In this document: positions 7,770-17,496 of the stretch, in pieces
How positions within the stretch are numbered: position 1 is the first letter of the stretch
Layout of the letters: each line of letters opens with the position of its first letter
NCBI GenBank assembly: GCA_018242445.1
Contig: JAFEBW010000060.1
Location: 88,675 to 152,674 of the forward strand
Reading direction: 5' to 3'
From: Pseudomonadota bacterium
Lineage (GTDB): Bacteria; Pseudomonadota; Gammaproteobacteria; Xanthomonadales; Xanthomonadaceae
DNA length: 64,000 nucleotides
Program-made: the position numbers and the translations under genes
The notes under the pieces: generated by a model
Databases searched by the model: none
Told to the model about the DNA's origin: nothing
What the model saw: only the letters and a program-made list of their open reading frames with translations

Positions 7770-9292
7770 ACGGCGCGATCCACTGGATCGCATGGACGGT
7801 GTTCGCGGCGTTCTTCGCGCTGGTCACCGTGCTGGGCTTCGTCGCCGCGCGCTGGAAGAAGGCCGACCTCGACCACCTGCACGAATGGGGCCTGGCCGGG
7901 AGGCGCTTCGGCACGCTCGTCACCTGGTTCTTGATCGGCGGCGACCTGTACACCGCCTACACCGTGATCGCGGTGCCGGCGATGGTGTACGCCAAGGGCG
8001 TGATGGGCTTTTTCGCGATGCCCTACACCATCACCGCCTACGTGATCTTCTTCGTGACCATGCCGCCGTTGTGGAACGTCTGCCGCAAGCGCGGCTACAT
8101 CACCGTGGCGGATTTCGTGGAAGGTCGTTACGGCAGCCGCTGGCTGGCGCTGGCGATCGCCCTGACCGGGGTGCTGGCGACCATGCCCTACATCGCCCTG
8201 CAACTGGTCGGCATGCAGGTGGTGTTCGCGGCGATGGGTTTCGGCGCCATGCGACAGGGCGCGGAGATCGCGCTGGTGGTGGCCTTCCTCGTGCTCGCGC
8301 TGTACACCTATTCCAGCGGCCTGCGTGCACCGGCGCTGATCGCCTTCGTCAAGGACGCGATGCTGTACGTCTTCGTGATCGCCGCGGTGGTGGTGATCCC
8401 GGCGCAACTCGGCGGCTACGGCGCGATCTTCAAGGCCGCCGGTGACAGCTTCGCCGCCCGCCACGACGGCAGCGGACTGCTGCTGCATCCCGGCCAGTAC
8501 CTGCCCTTCGCCACCCTGGCGCTCGGCTCGGCCGGAGCCTTGCTGCTGTATCCGCACGCGACCACCGGCGTGCTCGCCGCGTCCGGCCCGCAGACCCTGC
8601 GCCGCAACGCGATCCTGCTGCCGGCCTACTCCGTGGCGCTGGGATTGATCGCGCTGATGGGTTACATGGCGCTCGCCGCGCACGTGGACGCCCGTGGCAG
8701 CGCGATCGTGCCGGCGCTGGTCATGCACAGCTTCCCGGAATGGTTCGCCGGGTTCTGCTTCGCGGCGATCGCGCTGGGCGCGCTGGTGCCGGCGGCGATC
8801 ATGTCGATCGGCGCGGCCAATCTGGTCACCCGCAACATCGTCAAGCCCTTCATCGATCCGGCGATCGACGCGCGCGGCGAGGCGAAGGTGGCCAAGGTCA
8901 CCTCGCTGCTGGTCAAGTTCGGCGCGCTGCTGTTCGTGCTGGGGCTGTCGCAGGATCTGGCGATCAACCTGCAACTGCTGGGCGGGATGTGGATGCTGCA
9001 GGCCTTCCCGGCGGTGATGCTGGGCCTGTACACGCGCTGGTTGCGCGCCGGCCCGCTGCTCGCCGGCTGGGCGGTCGGCATGCTCGTCGGCACCGGCCTG
9101 AGCTGGACGCAGGGCTGGTCGGCCGGGGTGAAGACGACATGGCTGGTGCCGGGCGTGGGCGCGGTGTATCTGGGCATCGTGGCGCTGGTCGCCAACCTTC
9201 TCGTCGCCGCAGCGCTGAGTGCGCTGGCCAGTGCGCTCGACAAACCGCAAGCGGCCGATGCCACCGTCACAGGCGATTACGCCGACGCCTGA
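7766..9292 (+). CDS. Sodium:solute symporter family permease (MctP-like)
   Basis: A 508-aa inner-membrane secondary transporter of the SSS family with about 13 predicted helices. LIGGDLYTAYTVIAVPAMVYA (about residues 52-72) and AIALGALVPAAIMSIGAANLVTRN in the second half are typical of the family. The coupled DUF3311 gene upstream marks the subgroup that includes the rhizobial monocarboxylate permease MctP, so lactate/pyruvate/acetate-type substrates are the best guess; the substrate cannot be read from the sequence. The start ATG 7766 is set by the overlap with the upstream gene. Confidence 0.85.
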   Translation: MNGAIHWIAWTVFAAFFALVTVLGFVAARWKKADLDHLHEWGLAGRRFGTLVTWFLIGGDLYTAYTVIAVPAMVYAKGVMGFFAMPYTITAYVIFFVTMPPLWNVCRKRGYITVADFVEGRYGSRWLALAIALTGVLATMPYIALQLVGMQVVFAAMGFGAMRQGAEIALVVAFLVLALYTYSSGLRAPALIAFVKDAMLYVFVIAAVVVIPAQLGGYGAIFKAAGDSFAARHDGSGLLLHPGQYLPFATLALGSAGALLLYPHATTGVLAASGPQTLRRNAILLPAYSVALGLIALMGYMALAAHVDARGSAIVPALVMHSFPEWFAGFCFAAIALGALVPAAIMSIGAANLVTRNIVKPFIDPAIDARGEAKVAKVTSLLVKFGALLFVLGLSQDLAINLQLLGGMWMLQAFPAVMLGLYTRWLRAGPLLAGWAVGMLVGTGLSWTQGWSAGVKTTWLVPGVGAVYLGIVALVANLLVAAALSALASALDKPQAADATVTGDYADA

Positions 9293-9389
9293 GTCCGCGA
9301 CCGGCACTGCACGCCGGCACGACGGCGCCGCACGTCGACGCGATGGCGCGATACTGTGTCCCATCCTTTCGCCCACGCCGTGCGCCGCC

Positions 9390-9779
9390 ATGAGCGACCT
9401 GCTCGACGACCGGTTCTCCTTCATCGACGGCATCGCCGTCGTGCGCCTGTCCGGCACGGTGAATGGCCAGCAGATCATCCGCTGGATCGGCGAGAGCCTG
9501 GCGTGGGCGCGCCTGCGTCGTCATGGCCGGGTGATGGTGGTGATCACGTCCGCGACCGGATTCGCCATCCCCAGCCTGGCCCTGCGCGTGGAAATGATCC
9601 GCGCATGGGCTGCGGCGGTCGGAAACGAGGTCGACGTGGCGATCGTATGCCGCCCGGAGTTCATCGATCCGCAGAAGTTCGGGATCACCGTCGCCGCAGG
9701 ATTCGGCATGACCGCCGGCGTGTTCGACGAGGAAGCCGCAGCCCTGGCGTGGCTGCGCGGACTCGAGCCGATGCCGTGA
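9390..9779 (+). CDS. Small STAS/SpoIIAA-like protein of unknown function
   Basis: A 129-aa soluble protein with an alternating beta/alpha pattern: strand (GIAVVRLSGTV), helix (NGQQIIRWIGESLAWARL), strand (GRVMVVITSATGFA), helix (SLALRVEMIRAWAAAV), strand (VDVAIVCRP), then a C-terminal helix. This suggests a STAS-like or SpoIIAA-like fold, but no diagnostic motif is certain. It converges on the FHA-cyclase gene, with 12 bp between the two stops. No function is assigned. Confidence 0.7.
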   Translation: MSDLLDDRFSFIDGIAVVRLSGTVNGQQIIRWIGESLAWARLRRHGRVMVVITSATGFAIPSLALRVEMIRAWAAAVGNEVDVAIVCRPEFIDPQKFGITVAAGFGMTAGVFDEEAAALAWLRGLEPMP

Positions 9780-9791
9780 TGTTGCGGCGCG

Positions 9792-10694
9792 TCAGCCCGA
9801 CTCGCAATCGAAGCGCAGCAGCAGGTCGCCGTTGAGCGCCGCACCCTTGCCGAGACTGATCGTGCCGGACTTGCGCAGGTGCACCTCGTCGCGGCTCAGG
9901 CGGAGTTCATCGTCGCCGCCGAGCTTGACCCAGGTGCCGTTGGTGGAGCGATCCGACAGCACGAAATGGCCGCGCTTGTACTCGATGGTGGCATGCGTGC
10001 GGCTGATCCAGTCCGCGGACACGGCGAGGTTGTTGGTGGATTCGCGCCCGATCGAATACGGATCGGACTCGGGCGTGAGCTCGATCACCTGATCCTTGAA
10101 ACGCAGCACCAGCTTGGTCGGCGCGGCAGGGTCGGCGGCCATGGTGCGCACCGCGCGCTGCACGGTGGTCATGCCGGAAGTGTCCTCCTGCCAGATCACG
10201 TCCACGATCTCGATCGGCAACAGCTTGCCGCTCACCCGTGCGCGGCCGAGGCTGCGCACGCTGATCGGCGGGCCGGTCAGCTCGCGCAGCGATGCGGCGG
10301 TGGTGACGATCTGCTCGCGCTTGGCCAGCGCGGCCATGCGTGCGGCGACGTTGACCGCGTCGCCGAACACGTCGTGGTCCTCGAACAGCGCCTCGCCGTG
10401 GTGCAGGCCGATGCGGATGCCGAGGTTGTCGCGCACGAAATCGATGTCGCGCGCCATCTTGCGCTGCATGTCGCAGGCCGCCAGCACGCCCTGCAGGGCG
10501 CTGCGGAAGGTGCACATGATCTCGTCGCCGATGGTCTTGATGACCCGGCCGCCGTGGGAATTGCACACCACGGTCAGGGCATCGAGGACGCTGGCGATCA
10601 ACCGGCGCGCCTCGACATCGCCGCGCTGCTCGAACAGCCGCGTGCTGCCGCTGACATCGGCGAACAGGATCGTGCAGGGTTGGGTGGCGGCCAT
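9792..10694 (-). CDS. Class III adenylate/guanylate cyclase with FHA domain
   Basis: A 300-aa soluble protein. Residues 5-170 form a class III nucleotide cyclase domain: FADVSGSTRLFEQRG supplies a metal-binding Asp, TIGDEIMCTF the second Asp, and GDAVNVAARMAALA the dimer-arm Asn/Arg region. Residues 200-300 form an FHA domain (YSIGRE, SRTHATIEY, LSDRSTNGTWV), which binds phosphothreonine peptides. This cyclase-FHA order occurs in proteobacterial signalling proteins; it suggests that a Ser/Thr kinase pathway regulates it or recruits it. No kinase is encoded nearby. ATP versus GTP preference was not determined. Confidence 0.9.
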   Translation of the reverse strand: MAATQPCTILFADVSGSTRLFEQRGDVEARRLIASVLDALTVVCNSHGGRVIKTIGDEIMCTFRSALQGVLAACDMQRKMARDIDFVRDNLGIRIGLHHGEALFEDHDVFGDAVNVAARMAALAKREQIVTTAASLRELTGPPISVRSLGRARVSGKLLPIEIVDVIWQEDTSGMTTVQRAVRTMAADPAAPTKLVLRFKDQVIELTPESDPYSIGRESTNNLAVSADWISRTHATIEYKRGHFVLSDRSTNGTWVKLGGDDELRLSRDEVHLRKSGTISLGKGAALNGDLLLRFDCESG

Positions 10695-10938
10695 GAATGT
10701 CCATGATAATCCAGCCGGGGAGGCCGGGTCACGTTCGGGGGGAAGAACGTCGGCCGGACGGGCGACCGGTCATCCGCGCTCGCCACTGGACGCCGCCGCC
10801 CCGGCGGCAGGGTGCCGCGATGGCGGCGACGAAAACCCTTGAACTGGAACCGATGCGTGGGGGAGGATGACCGCCCCCGGCCTGCCGTCTGCCCGGCGCA
10901 GCGCCGCATCCCGCACCCACCCCCAAGGATTCCACACC

Positions 10939-13647
10939 ATGCGTTCCACCGCGACCCCGCGCCTCCTGCCGCTCGCCCTCGCCGTGATGCTCGGCTGCGG
11001 CCTGCCCGCTTCGCAATCGGCCCAGGCCGCACCCGCATCGACGCCGTCCGCGAGCGAGGCCGTCACCCGCGCCACTCTCGACAACGGCCTGCGCGTGGTG
11101 ATCGTGCGCGACACCCTCGCGCCGATGGTGACCACCCAGATCACCTACCTCGCCGGCGGCTACGAGACTCCTGCCGGCATGCCCGGCAGCGCGCATGCGC
11201 TGGAACACATGCTGTTCCGCGACAGCCGCGGCATGACCGGCGCGCAGCTCAACGAGATGACCGGCAAGATGGGCGCCGACAACAACGCCTTCACCACCGC
11301 CGACGCCACCCAGTACTACTTCGTCGCCCCGGCGCAGTACGTCGATCTTCTGTTGCAGATCGAGTCCACGCGCATGCGCGGGGCGCTGATGACCGACAAG
11401 GACTGGGGGCTGGAGAAAGGCGCGATCGAGCAGGAAGTCTCGCGCGACATCTCCGACCCGGGTTATCTGGCCTTCGCCGACGCCGAGCGCACGTTGTTTG
11501 CAGGAACCGGCTACGCCGAGGACGCGCTGGGCACGCGGCCGTCGTTCGACAAGACCACCGGCGCGGATCTGCGCGCCTTCCACGACGCATGGTACCGGCC
11601 GAACAACGCGATCCTCGTGATCGTCGGCGACGTCGAGCCGCAGGCCACGCTGGCGCAGGTGAAAACCCTGTTCGGATCGATCCCGTCGCACCCGCTGCCA
11701 GCCAGGGCGCCGCTGGCATTGCAGCCGTTCGCGGCCAAGACCATCGCGCGCACCACGCCCGACGCCACCGGCTCTGTGCAGTTCTTCTACCGTTTCCCGG
11801 GGCAGAAGTCGGCGGATTCGGCGGCCGCGCAATTGCTGATGGATGCGCTGTCCAACGCGCGCAGCGGGCTGTCCGAACTGGCCGCGCAGGGCAAGGTGCT
11901 CAGCGCCAATGCCGGCGCGCAAACCTTCAGCAATGCCGGCATCGCGATGGTGTCGGTCGGCTTCCCCAAGGGCGGCGATGCCCGGGCCGCGCAGGCGGCG
12001 ATGGATGCGCAGATCGCGGCGGTGTTGCGTGATGGCGTGCCGGCCGATCTGGTGGAAGCCGCGCGCCGCGCCGAGCTGGCGCAGTTCGAGTTCAACAAGA
12101 ACAGCGCCGTGACCCAGGCCAGCGCATGGTCGCAGGCGCTGGCCTGGCAGGGCCTGGACTCGCCCGAACAGGCCGAACAGGCGATCCGCGCGGTCACCGT
12201 GGACGATGTCAATCGCGTCGCTCGCGCCTGGCTCAAACCCGACCAGCGCGTGACCGTGGTGCTCACGCCCGATCCGAACGGCAAGCGCCCGCCCGACAGC
12301 AGCGGCTTCGGCGGCAGCGAGAAATTCGGCAGCGACGACAAGCTCGACGCACCGCTGCCGGCATGGGCGGCCACGGCGTTGGCGAAACTCGACATGCCGC
12401 ACTGGACGCTGGCGCCGCAGCGCATGACGCTGGGCAATGGCATCACCCTGATCGTGCAGCCCGAATCCGTCAGCAAGACCGTCACCGTGATCGGCCATGT
12501 CGATCACAACGCGTCCCTGCAGGAAGCGCCCGGCAAGGAAGGCGTGGCGCGCGTGCTCGAATCCCTGTTCGATTACGGCAGCGTCTCGCTCGATCGCAAC
12601 GCCTTCCACAAGGCGCTCGACGACATCGCCGCCAACGCATCCGGCGGCAGCGACTTCAACCTGGCCGTGCCCAGCGAAGGCTTCGATCGCGGCATGGCCT
12701 TGCTGGCCGACGACGAACTGCACCCGGCCTTGCCGGCCGAGGCCTTCGCCGTGCAGCAGAAAACCCTCTCGCGCACCCTCGCCGGCGAACTGCAATCCCC
12801 GTCGTACCAGATGTTCCGTGCGTTGAGGAAGGGCCTGTTGCCGGCCGGCGACCCGGGCTTGCGCGAAGCCACGCCGGCCACGGTGGACAAGCTCGACCTG
12901 CAGGATGCGAAGGACTATTACGCCAGCACGTTCCGCCCGGACATGACCACGATTGTCGTCGTCGGCGACGTCACCCCGGAGCAGGCGCGGGCGACGGTGG
13001 AAAAATACTTCGGCGGCTGGAAGGCGCAAGGCGCCAAGCCGGACACGATCCCGGCGAAGGTGCCGCTGAACCCGCCCAGCTACACGGTCGTCCCCAATGC
13101 CTACGCCTCGCAGGATCAGGTGCTGATGGCGCAGACGCTGGGACTGGATTTGTCCAACCCCGACCGTTTCGCGCTCACGCTGGGCAACGACGTGCTCGGC
13201 GGCAACGGCTTCGCTTCGCGGCTGATGACCGACATCCGCGTCAAGCACGGCTTCGCCTACGGTGCCGGCTCGGGCATGCAGTTCGACCGCTCGCGTTCGA
13301 CCTTCTACGTGCAATACGGCAGCGACCCGGGCAAGGTCGCGCCGGTGGACGCGCTGGTGCAGCAGAACCTGCATGCCATGCAGACCACCCCGGTGTCGAA
13401 GGCCGAACTCGACAATGCCCGTCAGTACGAGATCCGCTCGATCCCGGTCAGCGTCTCCAGCGTGGAGCGCATCGCCCGCGAACTGCTGGGCTGGAGCTGG
13501 AAGGGCCTGCCGCTGGACGAACCGATGGTCGCCGCGCGGCACTACCTCGACATGACGCCGGCGCAGGTGCAGGAAGCGTTCCGCAAGTACATCGCCCCCG
13601 ACCACCTCGTGCAGGTGGTGCAGGGGCCGGCACCGGAGAAGCACTGA
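10939..13647 (+). CDS. Secreted M16 family zinc metallopeptidase (two-domain)
   Basis: A 902-aa protein with a signal peptide (LLPLALAVMLGCGLPASQSAQAA) and two M16 halves. The N-terminal half carries the inverted zinc motif HxxEH as HALEH (about residue 90), with the downstream Glu in KGAIEQEVSRD. The C-terminal half (from about residue 490) lacks HxxEH and is the usual inactive partner. Pitrilysin-like enzymes of this type degrade peptides in the periplasm. ATG 10939 was chosen because it begins the signal peptide; the in-frame ATG 72 bp upstream adds a non-secretory leader. It is divergent from the FHA-cyclase gene. Confidence 0.92.
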   Translation: MRSTATPRLLPLALAVMLGCGLPASQSAQAAPASTPSASEAVTRATLDNGLRVVIVRDTLAPMVTTQITYLAGGYETPAGMPGSAHALEHMLFRDSRGMTGAQLNEMTGKMGADNNAFTTADATQYYFVAPAQYVDLLLQIESTRMRGALMTDKDWGLEKGAIEQEVSRDISDPGYLAFADAERTLFAGTGYAEDALGTRPSFDKTTGADLRAFHDAWYRPNNAILVIVGDVEPQATLAQVKTLFGSIPSHPLPARAPLALQPFAAKTIARTTPDATGSVQFFYRFPGQKSADSAAAQLLMDALSNARSGLSELAAQGKVLSANAGAQTFSNAGIAMVSVGFPKGGDARAAQAAMDAQIAAVLRDGVPADLVEAARRAELAQFEFNKNSAVTQASAWSQALAWQGLDSPEQAEQAIRAVTVDDVNRVARAWLKPDQRVTVVLTPDPNGKRPPDSSGFGGSEKFGSDDKLDAPLPAWAATALAKLDMPHWTLAPQRMTLGNGITLIVQPESVSKTVTVIGHVDHNASLQEAPGKEGVARVLESLFDYGSVSLDRNAFHKALDDIAANASGGSDFNLAVPSEGFDRGMALLADDELHPALPAEAFAVQQKTLSRTLAGELQSPSYQMFRALRKGLLPAGDPGLREATPATVDKLDLQDAKDYYASTFRPDMTTIVVVGDVTPEQARATVEKYFGGWKAQGAKPDTIPAKVPLNPPSYTVVPNAYASQDQVLMAQTLGLDLSNPDRFALTLGNDVLGGNGFASRLMTDIRVKHGFAYGAGSGMQFDRSRSTFYVQYGSDPGKVAPVDALVQQNLHAMQTTPVSKAELDNARQYEIRSIPVSVSSVERIARELLGWSWKGLPLDEPMVAARHYLDMTPAQVQEAFRKYIAPDHLVQVVQGPAPEKH

Positions 13648-13760
13648 GGCAATAGATCACATGACCGGCTGCCATCCATCACGCATCATGGAGGATTCGC
13701 TGTTGCGAATCATGCGTTGACGTGTGTGCGTCAGTGCAATCCCGGTCAAGACGGCGTTAG

Positions 13761-13921
13761 CCCCTTCCCCCGCTCGCGGGGGGTGATGATGCGCGTTTGC
13801 GAACTGCCGGCGGCAGTTCGCGCGCTGAAGAACGCCAGGCAGGGCAGGAAGGATGGGATGGGGGGATTGTTGTCACCGCCGCTGCCCCCACCCCAACCCT
13901 CCCCCGCAAGCGGGGAGTCCT
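13761..13921. repeat. Composite hairpin repeat between the M16 peptidase and E1 genes
   Basis: Three stems are visible: CCCCCGCTCGCGGGGG (about 13768-13783), the palindrome GAACTGCCGGCGGCAGTTC (13801-13819), and CTCCCCCGCAAGCGGGG near 13899-13915. A conserved GAAGAACGCC lies after the second stem. It fills most of the 294-bp gap 13648-13941. Equivalent composites are at 17295, 48681 and 53880. Confidence 0.8.
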
Positions 13922-13941
13922 AGGCGGGAGGCTCTTGAGAA

Positions 13942-16209
13942 TCAGGCCAACTCGGTAGCCGCCGCCACGATGTCCGCCTCGCCCGGCAGCACCAGCAGGG
14001 CCGCGCCGGCCAGCGGGGTGTAGGTGTCCACGCCGACCACGCGCCGCAGCGGCTTGCTGCCGTGGCCTGATTCGACGATGGCGGTGATGATGCCCTCGCC
14101 CACCCCGGCGCTGCGGCGGCCCTCGTCCACCACGAGGATGCGCGCGCACTCCCCGGCATGGCGGGCGATGGCTTGCTCGTTCAACGGCTGCAACCAGCGC
14201 AGATCGACCACGCGCACCTTCCAGCCGCGCTTGCCTTCGATCTGCTGCGCGGCACGCAGGCTCATCGGCACGCCGTTGCCGTAGGTGAACACGACCAGAT
14301 CCTTCGCCTCGGCTGCATACACGCGCTCCTCGCCCAGCGCCATCGCCTCGCCTGGAGCGGGATAGGCGAAACTCCAGCCGCCGTCGCCAGGCGCGTGCAG
14401 ATCCTTGGTCATGTACAGCGCGATCGGCTCGAGGAAGGCGCACACGCGCCCATCGACCTTCACCAGTGCGGCCAGCGTGCGCAGCATCGTCGCCGCATCG
14501 TCGCCACGGCTCGGACAACCCACCACGAGACCGGGGATGTCGCGCAGCGCGGCGATGGAATTGTCGTTGTGGAAGTGCCCGCCGAAACCGCGCTGGTAGC
14601 CCAGCGAAGCCACGCGCATCAGGATCGGATTGCGGTACTGGCCGTTGCTGAAGAACTGCAACGAGCACGCCTCGCCGCGGATCTGGTCGCAAGCGTTGTG
14701 GAAGTAGGCGAGGTACTGGATCTCGGGGATCGGCAGCATCCCCATGTTGGCATAGCCCTGAGCGAGGCCGAGGATCATGGTCTCGTCGAGCAGGGTGTTG
14801 AACACGCGCGCGTTCTTGAACGCCTTGTGCAGGCCCTTGGTCACCGTATAGACGCCGCCCTTCTGCGCCACGTCCTCGCCGAACAGCAGCGATTCTGGAT
14901 ATTTGCAGAACAGCTCGTGCAGGGCGTTGTTGATCAGCAAGGCGAGGTGGCGGGGCGGCAGGTTTTCCGGCAGTTTCGCTTCGCTGCCGAACACGGCAAG
15001 ACGCTTGTCGCCGAAGTCTGCGCGCTGCGCTTCGGCCTTCACGGCATCGGGCGTGTACGGCGCCAGCGGTGCGATCACTTCGGCGAGGTCAGTGAGCTTG
15101 GGCCGGCGGTCGGCTTCCTCGGCCGCAGCGAAGCACTTGCCGCGGATGGCTTCGTACTGCGCGAGCAGCGATTCCTTCGTGTACAAACCCGATTCGAGTG
15201 CAATCGCTGCCGAACGCAGCAGCGGATCGCCCGCCTCGACCTGCATCAACTCCTCGAAGCTGCGCCACTCGATCTCGAAGTCGGTACCGGCGTGGCCCAT
15301 GATCCGCGTGGTGCGCAGGTGCAGGAAGGTCGGCCTGCGCGTGCTGCGGCAGTGGTGCACGGCGCGCGCGACCTGCTCGTAGCCGCCCGCAATGTCGAGT
15401 CCATCGGCATAGAAATAATCGAGATCCTGGCGCTGCGCGAAATTGCGCTCGATCCAGCCGCCAGGGGTCTTCACCGAGATGCCGATGCCGTTGTCCTCGC
15501 ACACGAACAGCACCGGCGCCGGCAGCTTCTGGTAGGCCGTCCAGCCGGCGGTGTTGAACGCGGTCTGCGCGGTGGCGTGGTTGCTCGACGCATCGCCGAA
15601 GGAGCAGATCGCGATGGAGTCGGCGGGGATGGGAAGCGCATGCCCGATGCGCCGCGCCTGCTCGATCGCCACCGCAGTGCCCAGCGCCTTGGGCAGGTGC
15701 GAGGCAATCGTCGAAGTCTGCGGCAGCACCCACAGCGGCTTGCTGCCCCACACCTTGTGGCGGCCGCCGGAGGCCGGATCGTCCTTGCTCGCCGCGAAGC
15801 TCAGCGCCGAATCCATGATGGGATCCAGGCCCGGCAATTTGCGGAAGCGCTCGGCCATGAACGCGCCGGAACGGTAATGCAAGAAGGCCGGATCGGTGTG
15901 CCGGGTGAGCCGCGCGACCATCGCGTTGCCTTCGTGACCGGACGAACCGATGGTGTAGAAAACCTTGTTTTTCACCCGCAGCACGCGCGCCATCAAATCC
16001 AGATGACGGCTGATGAGTTGCGATTCGAACAGGTCGAGGAAGTCGCGCGCGCTGCACAGGCTGCCATCGAGGACGGCTTCGTCGGCGGCCGGACGCGGCC
16101 GCGCATGGCCGCTCCACTGCTGCACGAACTCGACGAAGTTCTGATCGCACACTTCGGCGCGGTTGACGTTCTTGTGGCGGGCGGGGATGGGCTGGGCGAT
16201 GGCGTTCAT
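13942..16209 (-). CDS. Fused alpha/beta E1 component of a branched-chain-type 2-oxoacid dehydrogenase
   Basis: A thiamine-diphosphate dehydrogenase (755 aa) with alpha and beta chains in one polypeptide. The alpha half (to about residue 400) has the ThDP motif GDASSN at residues 205-210 and EDNGIGISV. The beta half starts near LALLINNALHELFCKYPESLLFGEDV and ends with a transketolase C-terminal domain. Such fused E1 proteins act on branched-chain 2-oxoacids or related substrates, giving isobutyryl-, isovaleryl- or 2-methylbutyryl-CoA with E2 and E3, which are not encoded here. Given the leucine dehydrogenase and isovaleryl-CoA dehydrogenase elsewhere in the window, branched-chain oxoacids are the likely substrates. 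Confidence 0.88.
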   Translation of the reverse strand: MNAIAQPIPARHKNVNRAEVCDQNFVEFVQQWSGHARPRPAADEAVLDGSLCSARDFLDLFESQLISRHLDLMARVLRVKNKVFYTIGSSGHEGNAMVARLTRHTDPAFLHYRSGAFMAERFRKLPGLDPIMDSALSFAASKDDPASGGRHKVWGSKPLWVLPQTSTIASHLPKALGTAVAIEQARRIGHALPIPADSIAICSFGDASSNHATAQTAFNTAGWTAYQKLPAPVLFVCEDNGIGISVKTPGGWIERNFAQRQDLDYFYADGLDIAGGYEQVARAVHHCRSTRRPTFLHLRTTRIMGHAGTDFEIEWRSFEELMQVEAGDPLLRSAAIALESGLYTKESLLAQYEAIRGKCFAAAEEADRRPKLTDLAEVIAPLAPYTPDAVKAEAQRADFGDKRLAVFGSEAKLPENLPPRHLALLINNALHELFCKYPESLLFGEDVAQKGGVYTVTKGLHKAFKNARVFNTLLDETMILGLAQGYANMGMLPIPEIQYLAYFHNACDQIRGEACSLQFFSNGQYRNPILMRVASLGYQRGFGGHFHNDNSIAALRDIPGLVVGCPSRGDDAATMLRTLAALVKVDGRVCAFLEPIALYMTKDLHAPGDGGWSFAYPAPGEAMALGEERVYAAEAKDLVVFTYGNGVPMSLRAAQQIEGKRGWKVRVVDLRWLQPLNEQAIARHAGECARILVVDEGRRSAGVGEGIITAIVESGHGSKPLRRVVGVDTYTPLAGAALLVLPGEADIVAAATELA

Positions 16210-16571
16210 ATGTTTTCTCCTTCTCCTGTTGTCGGGAGAGGGCTGGGGTAAGGGGCAATGGTTTCAACTCAGGCTATATCGCAAACAGGTTGGCGCCCTC
16301 ATCCGCCCCCGGATCAAGTCCGAGGCAGGCTCTGCGGGCACCTTGACTCGCGCCATCCTTGGCGCTCACCCTTCGGGCCAGCTTCGCTGTTCGCATGCGC
16401 ATCCTACGCATGCAGTCCCCGGAGGGGGAAGGAAGTGACCGCCTCTCCCTCCGGTAGAGGCCGACGCGCCGCAGGCGCGGCGGGTGAGGGAGTGCCTTGT
16501 CCGATCATTACGCAGGCATGGAATCCTGATGACGTGACACGATGGCGTTCTTCGACTCGCGGGCGTGCCTG
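16210..16571. repeat. 362-bp gap holding degenerate hairpin repeats
   Basis: No credible gene lies between the GST stop and the E1 start. The segment contains C-rich/G-rich hairpin remnants, such as CCCCGGAGGGGG near 16417-16428 and CTCTCCCTCCGGTAGAG near 16443, with CGCGCCGCAGGCGCGGCG at 16465-16482. A CTCATCC module is shared with the lolC-lolD repeat. It looks like a mosaic of repeats that has partly decayed. Confidence 0.55.
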
Positions 16572-17228
16572 CTACGTGGATTCCTTCGAGGCCGCAATCA
16601 GCGCGTAATGCTCCTCGGCATACCGCGGCATCGGCACGTAACCCGGCTGCGCCTTCACCCGTTCCAACCAATCGCACAGGCGCGGGTAGCGTTGCAGGTC
16701 GAAGCCGCCCTCGTCGGCGACGTGGGTGTAGCCGAACAGGGCGATGTCGGCGATGCCGTAACCGCTGCCGCCGCCGCTGAACCATGCATGCGAGGACAGG
16801 TGGGTTTCCATCACCGCCAGCGCCTGGTTGCCGCGCTCGCGCAGGCGCGGCAAATCGGCGCGGCGCGGCGAGTCCAGCGGCGTCCAGCCGCAGATGAAAC
16901 GCGCGACCGCCACGCATGGCTCGTGGCTGTACTGCTCGAAGAACATCCACGCCATCGTCTGCGCGCGCTGCCACGCATCGCCGGCGAAATACGCGCTGCC
17001 CTCGGCCAGCCAGTACAGGATCGCGTCGGATTCGGCCAGCGTGCGGCCATCCTCCAGTTCGATCATCGGCGCCTTGCCGTTGGGATTTTTCGCGAGATAT
17101 TCCGGCGTGCGGGTGTCGCCGCGGGCGATGTCGATCTCCACCCAGCGGTGCTCGCGGCCAAGCTGCGAGAGCAGCATGCGCAGCTTGTGGGTGTTGCCCG
17201 ACGGTGAATAGCCGTACACGGTGATCAT
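16572..17228 (-). CDS. Glutathione S-transferase family protein
   Basis: A soluble GST (218 aa). The N-terminal thioredoxin-like domain starts MITVYGYSPSGNTHKLRMLL, with a Ser in the usual catalytic position. The substrate-binding loop KNPNGKAPMIELEDGRTLAESDAILYWLAEG supplies the cis-Pro and the glutathione-contacting ESDA. A helical C-terminal domain follows, with GIADIALFGYTHVADEGGFDLQRYPRLCDWLERV. ATG 17228 is preferred over far-upstream in-frame starts that read through repeat DNA. The specific substrate is unknown. Confidence 0.9.
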   Translation of the reverse strand: MITVYGYSPSGNTHKLRMLLSQLGREHRWVEIDIARGDTRTPEYLAKNPNGKAPMIELEDGRTLAESDAILYWLAEGSAYFAGDAWQRAQTMAWMFFEQYSHEPCVAVARFICGWTPLDSPRRADLPRLRERGNQALAVMETHLSSHAWFSGGGSGYGIADIALFGYTHVADEGGFDLQRYPRLCDWLERVKAQPGYVPMPRYAEEHYALIAASKEST

Positions 17229-17294
17229 GCGATGCTCTCCTTGATTTGTTGAAAGGTCGTCGCCTTGCCTTGACCGTACTGTCAAACTGCTGTT

Positions 17295-17496
17295 ACCCCT
17301 TTCCCCGCTTGCGGTGGTGATGCGGCGCACTTGCGAACTGCCGGTGGCAGTTCGCGTGCCGAAGAACGCCCGGCAGGGCTGGGATGGAAGGAAGGTTTCT
17401 CGTACCCCAGCCCCCACCCCAACCCTCCCCCGCAAGCGGGGGGAGTGATGGTGCAAGCTCCATGGTCATCCGGGGTGGTGCCTGTCACCATGATCG
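17295..17496. repeat. Composite hairpin repeat overlapping the 3' end of the GNAT gene
   Basis: The palindrome GAACTGCCGGTGGCAGTTC (17335-17353) is flanked by C-rich and G-rich stems (for example CTCCCCCGCAAGCGGGGG near 17424-17441), followed by a module reading CGGGGTGGTGCCTGTCACC (17471-17489). The last module overlaps the C-terminal codons and stop of the acetyltransferase at 17466. Related CACCATGATCG modules occur near 31680, 48690 and 56575. Confidence 0.78.

Noticed and set aside
10729..13644. 971-residue minus-strand open frame opposite the M16 peptidase gene
   Set aside because: It is an antisense shadow of the peptidase gene, with low-complexity Arg/His/Gly composition and no domains.
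13648..13941. Small open frames within the repeat DNA between the peptidase and E1 genes
   Set aside because: They are translations of C-rich/G-rich hairpins and change frame with each repeat copy.
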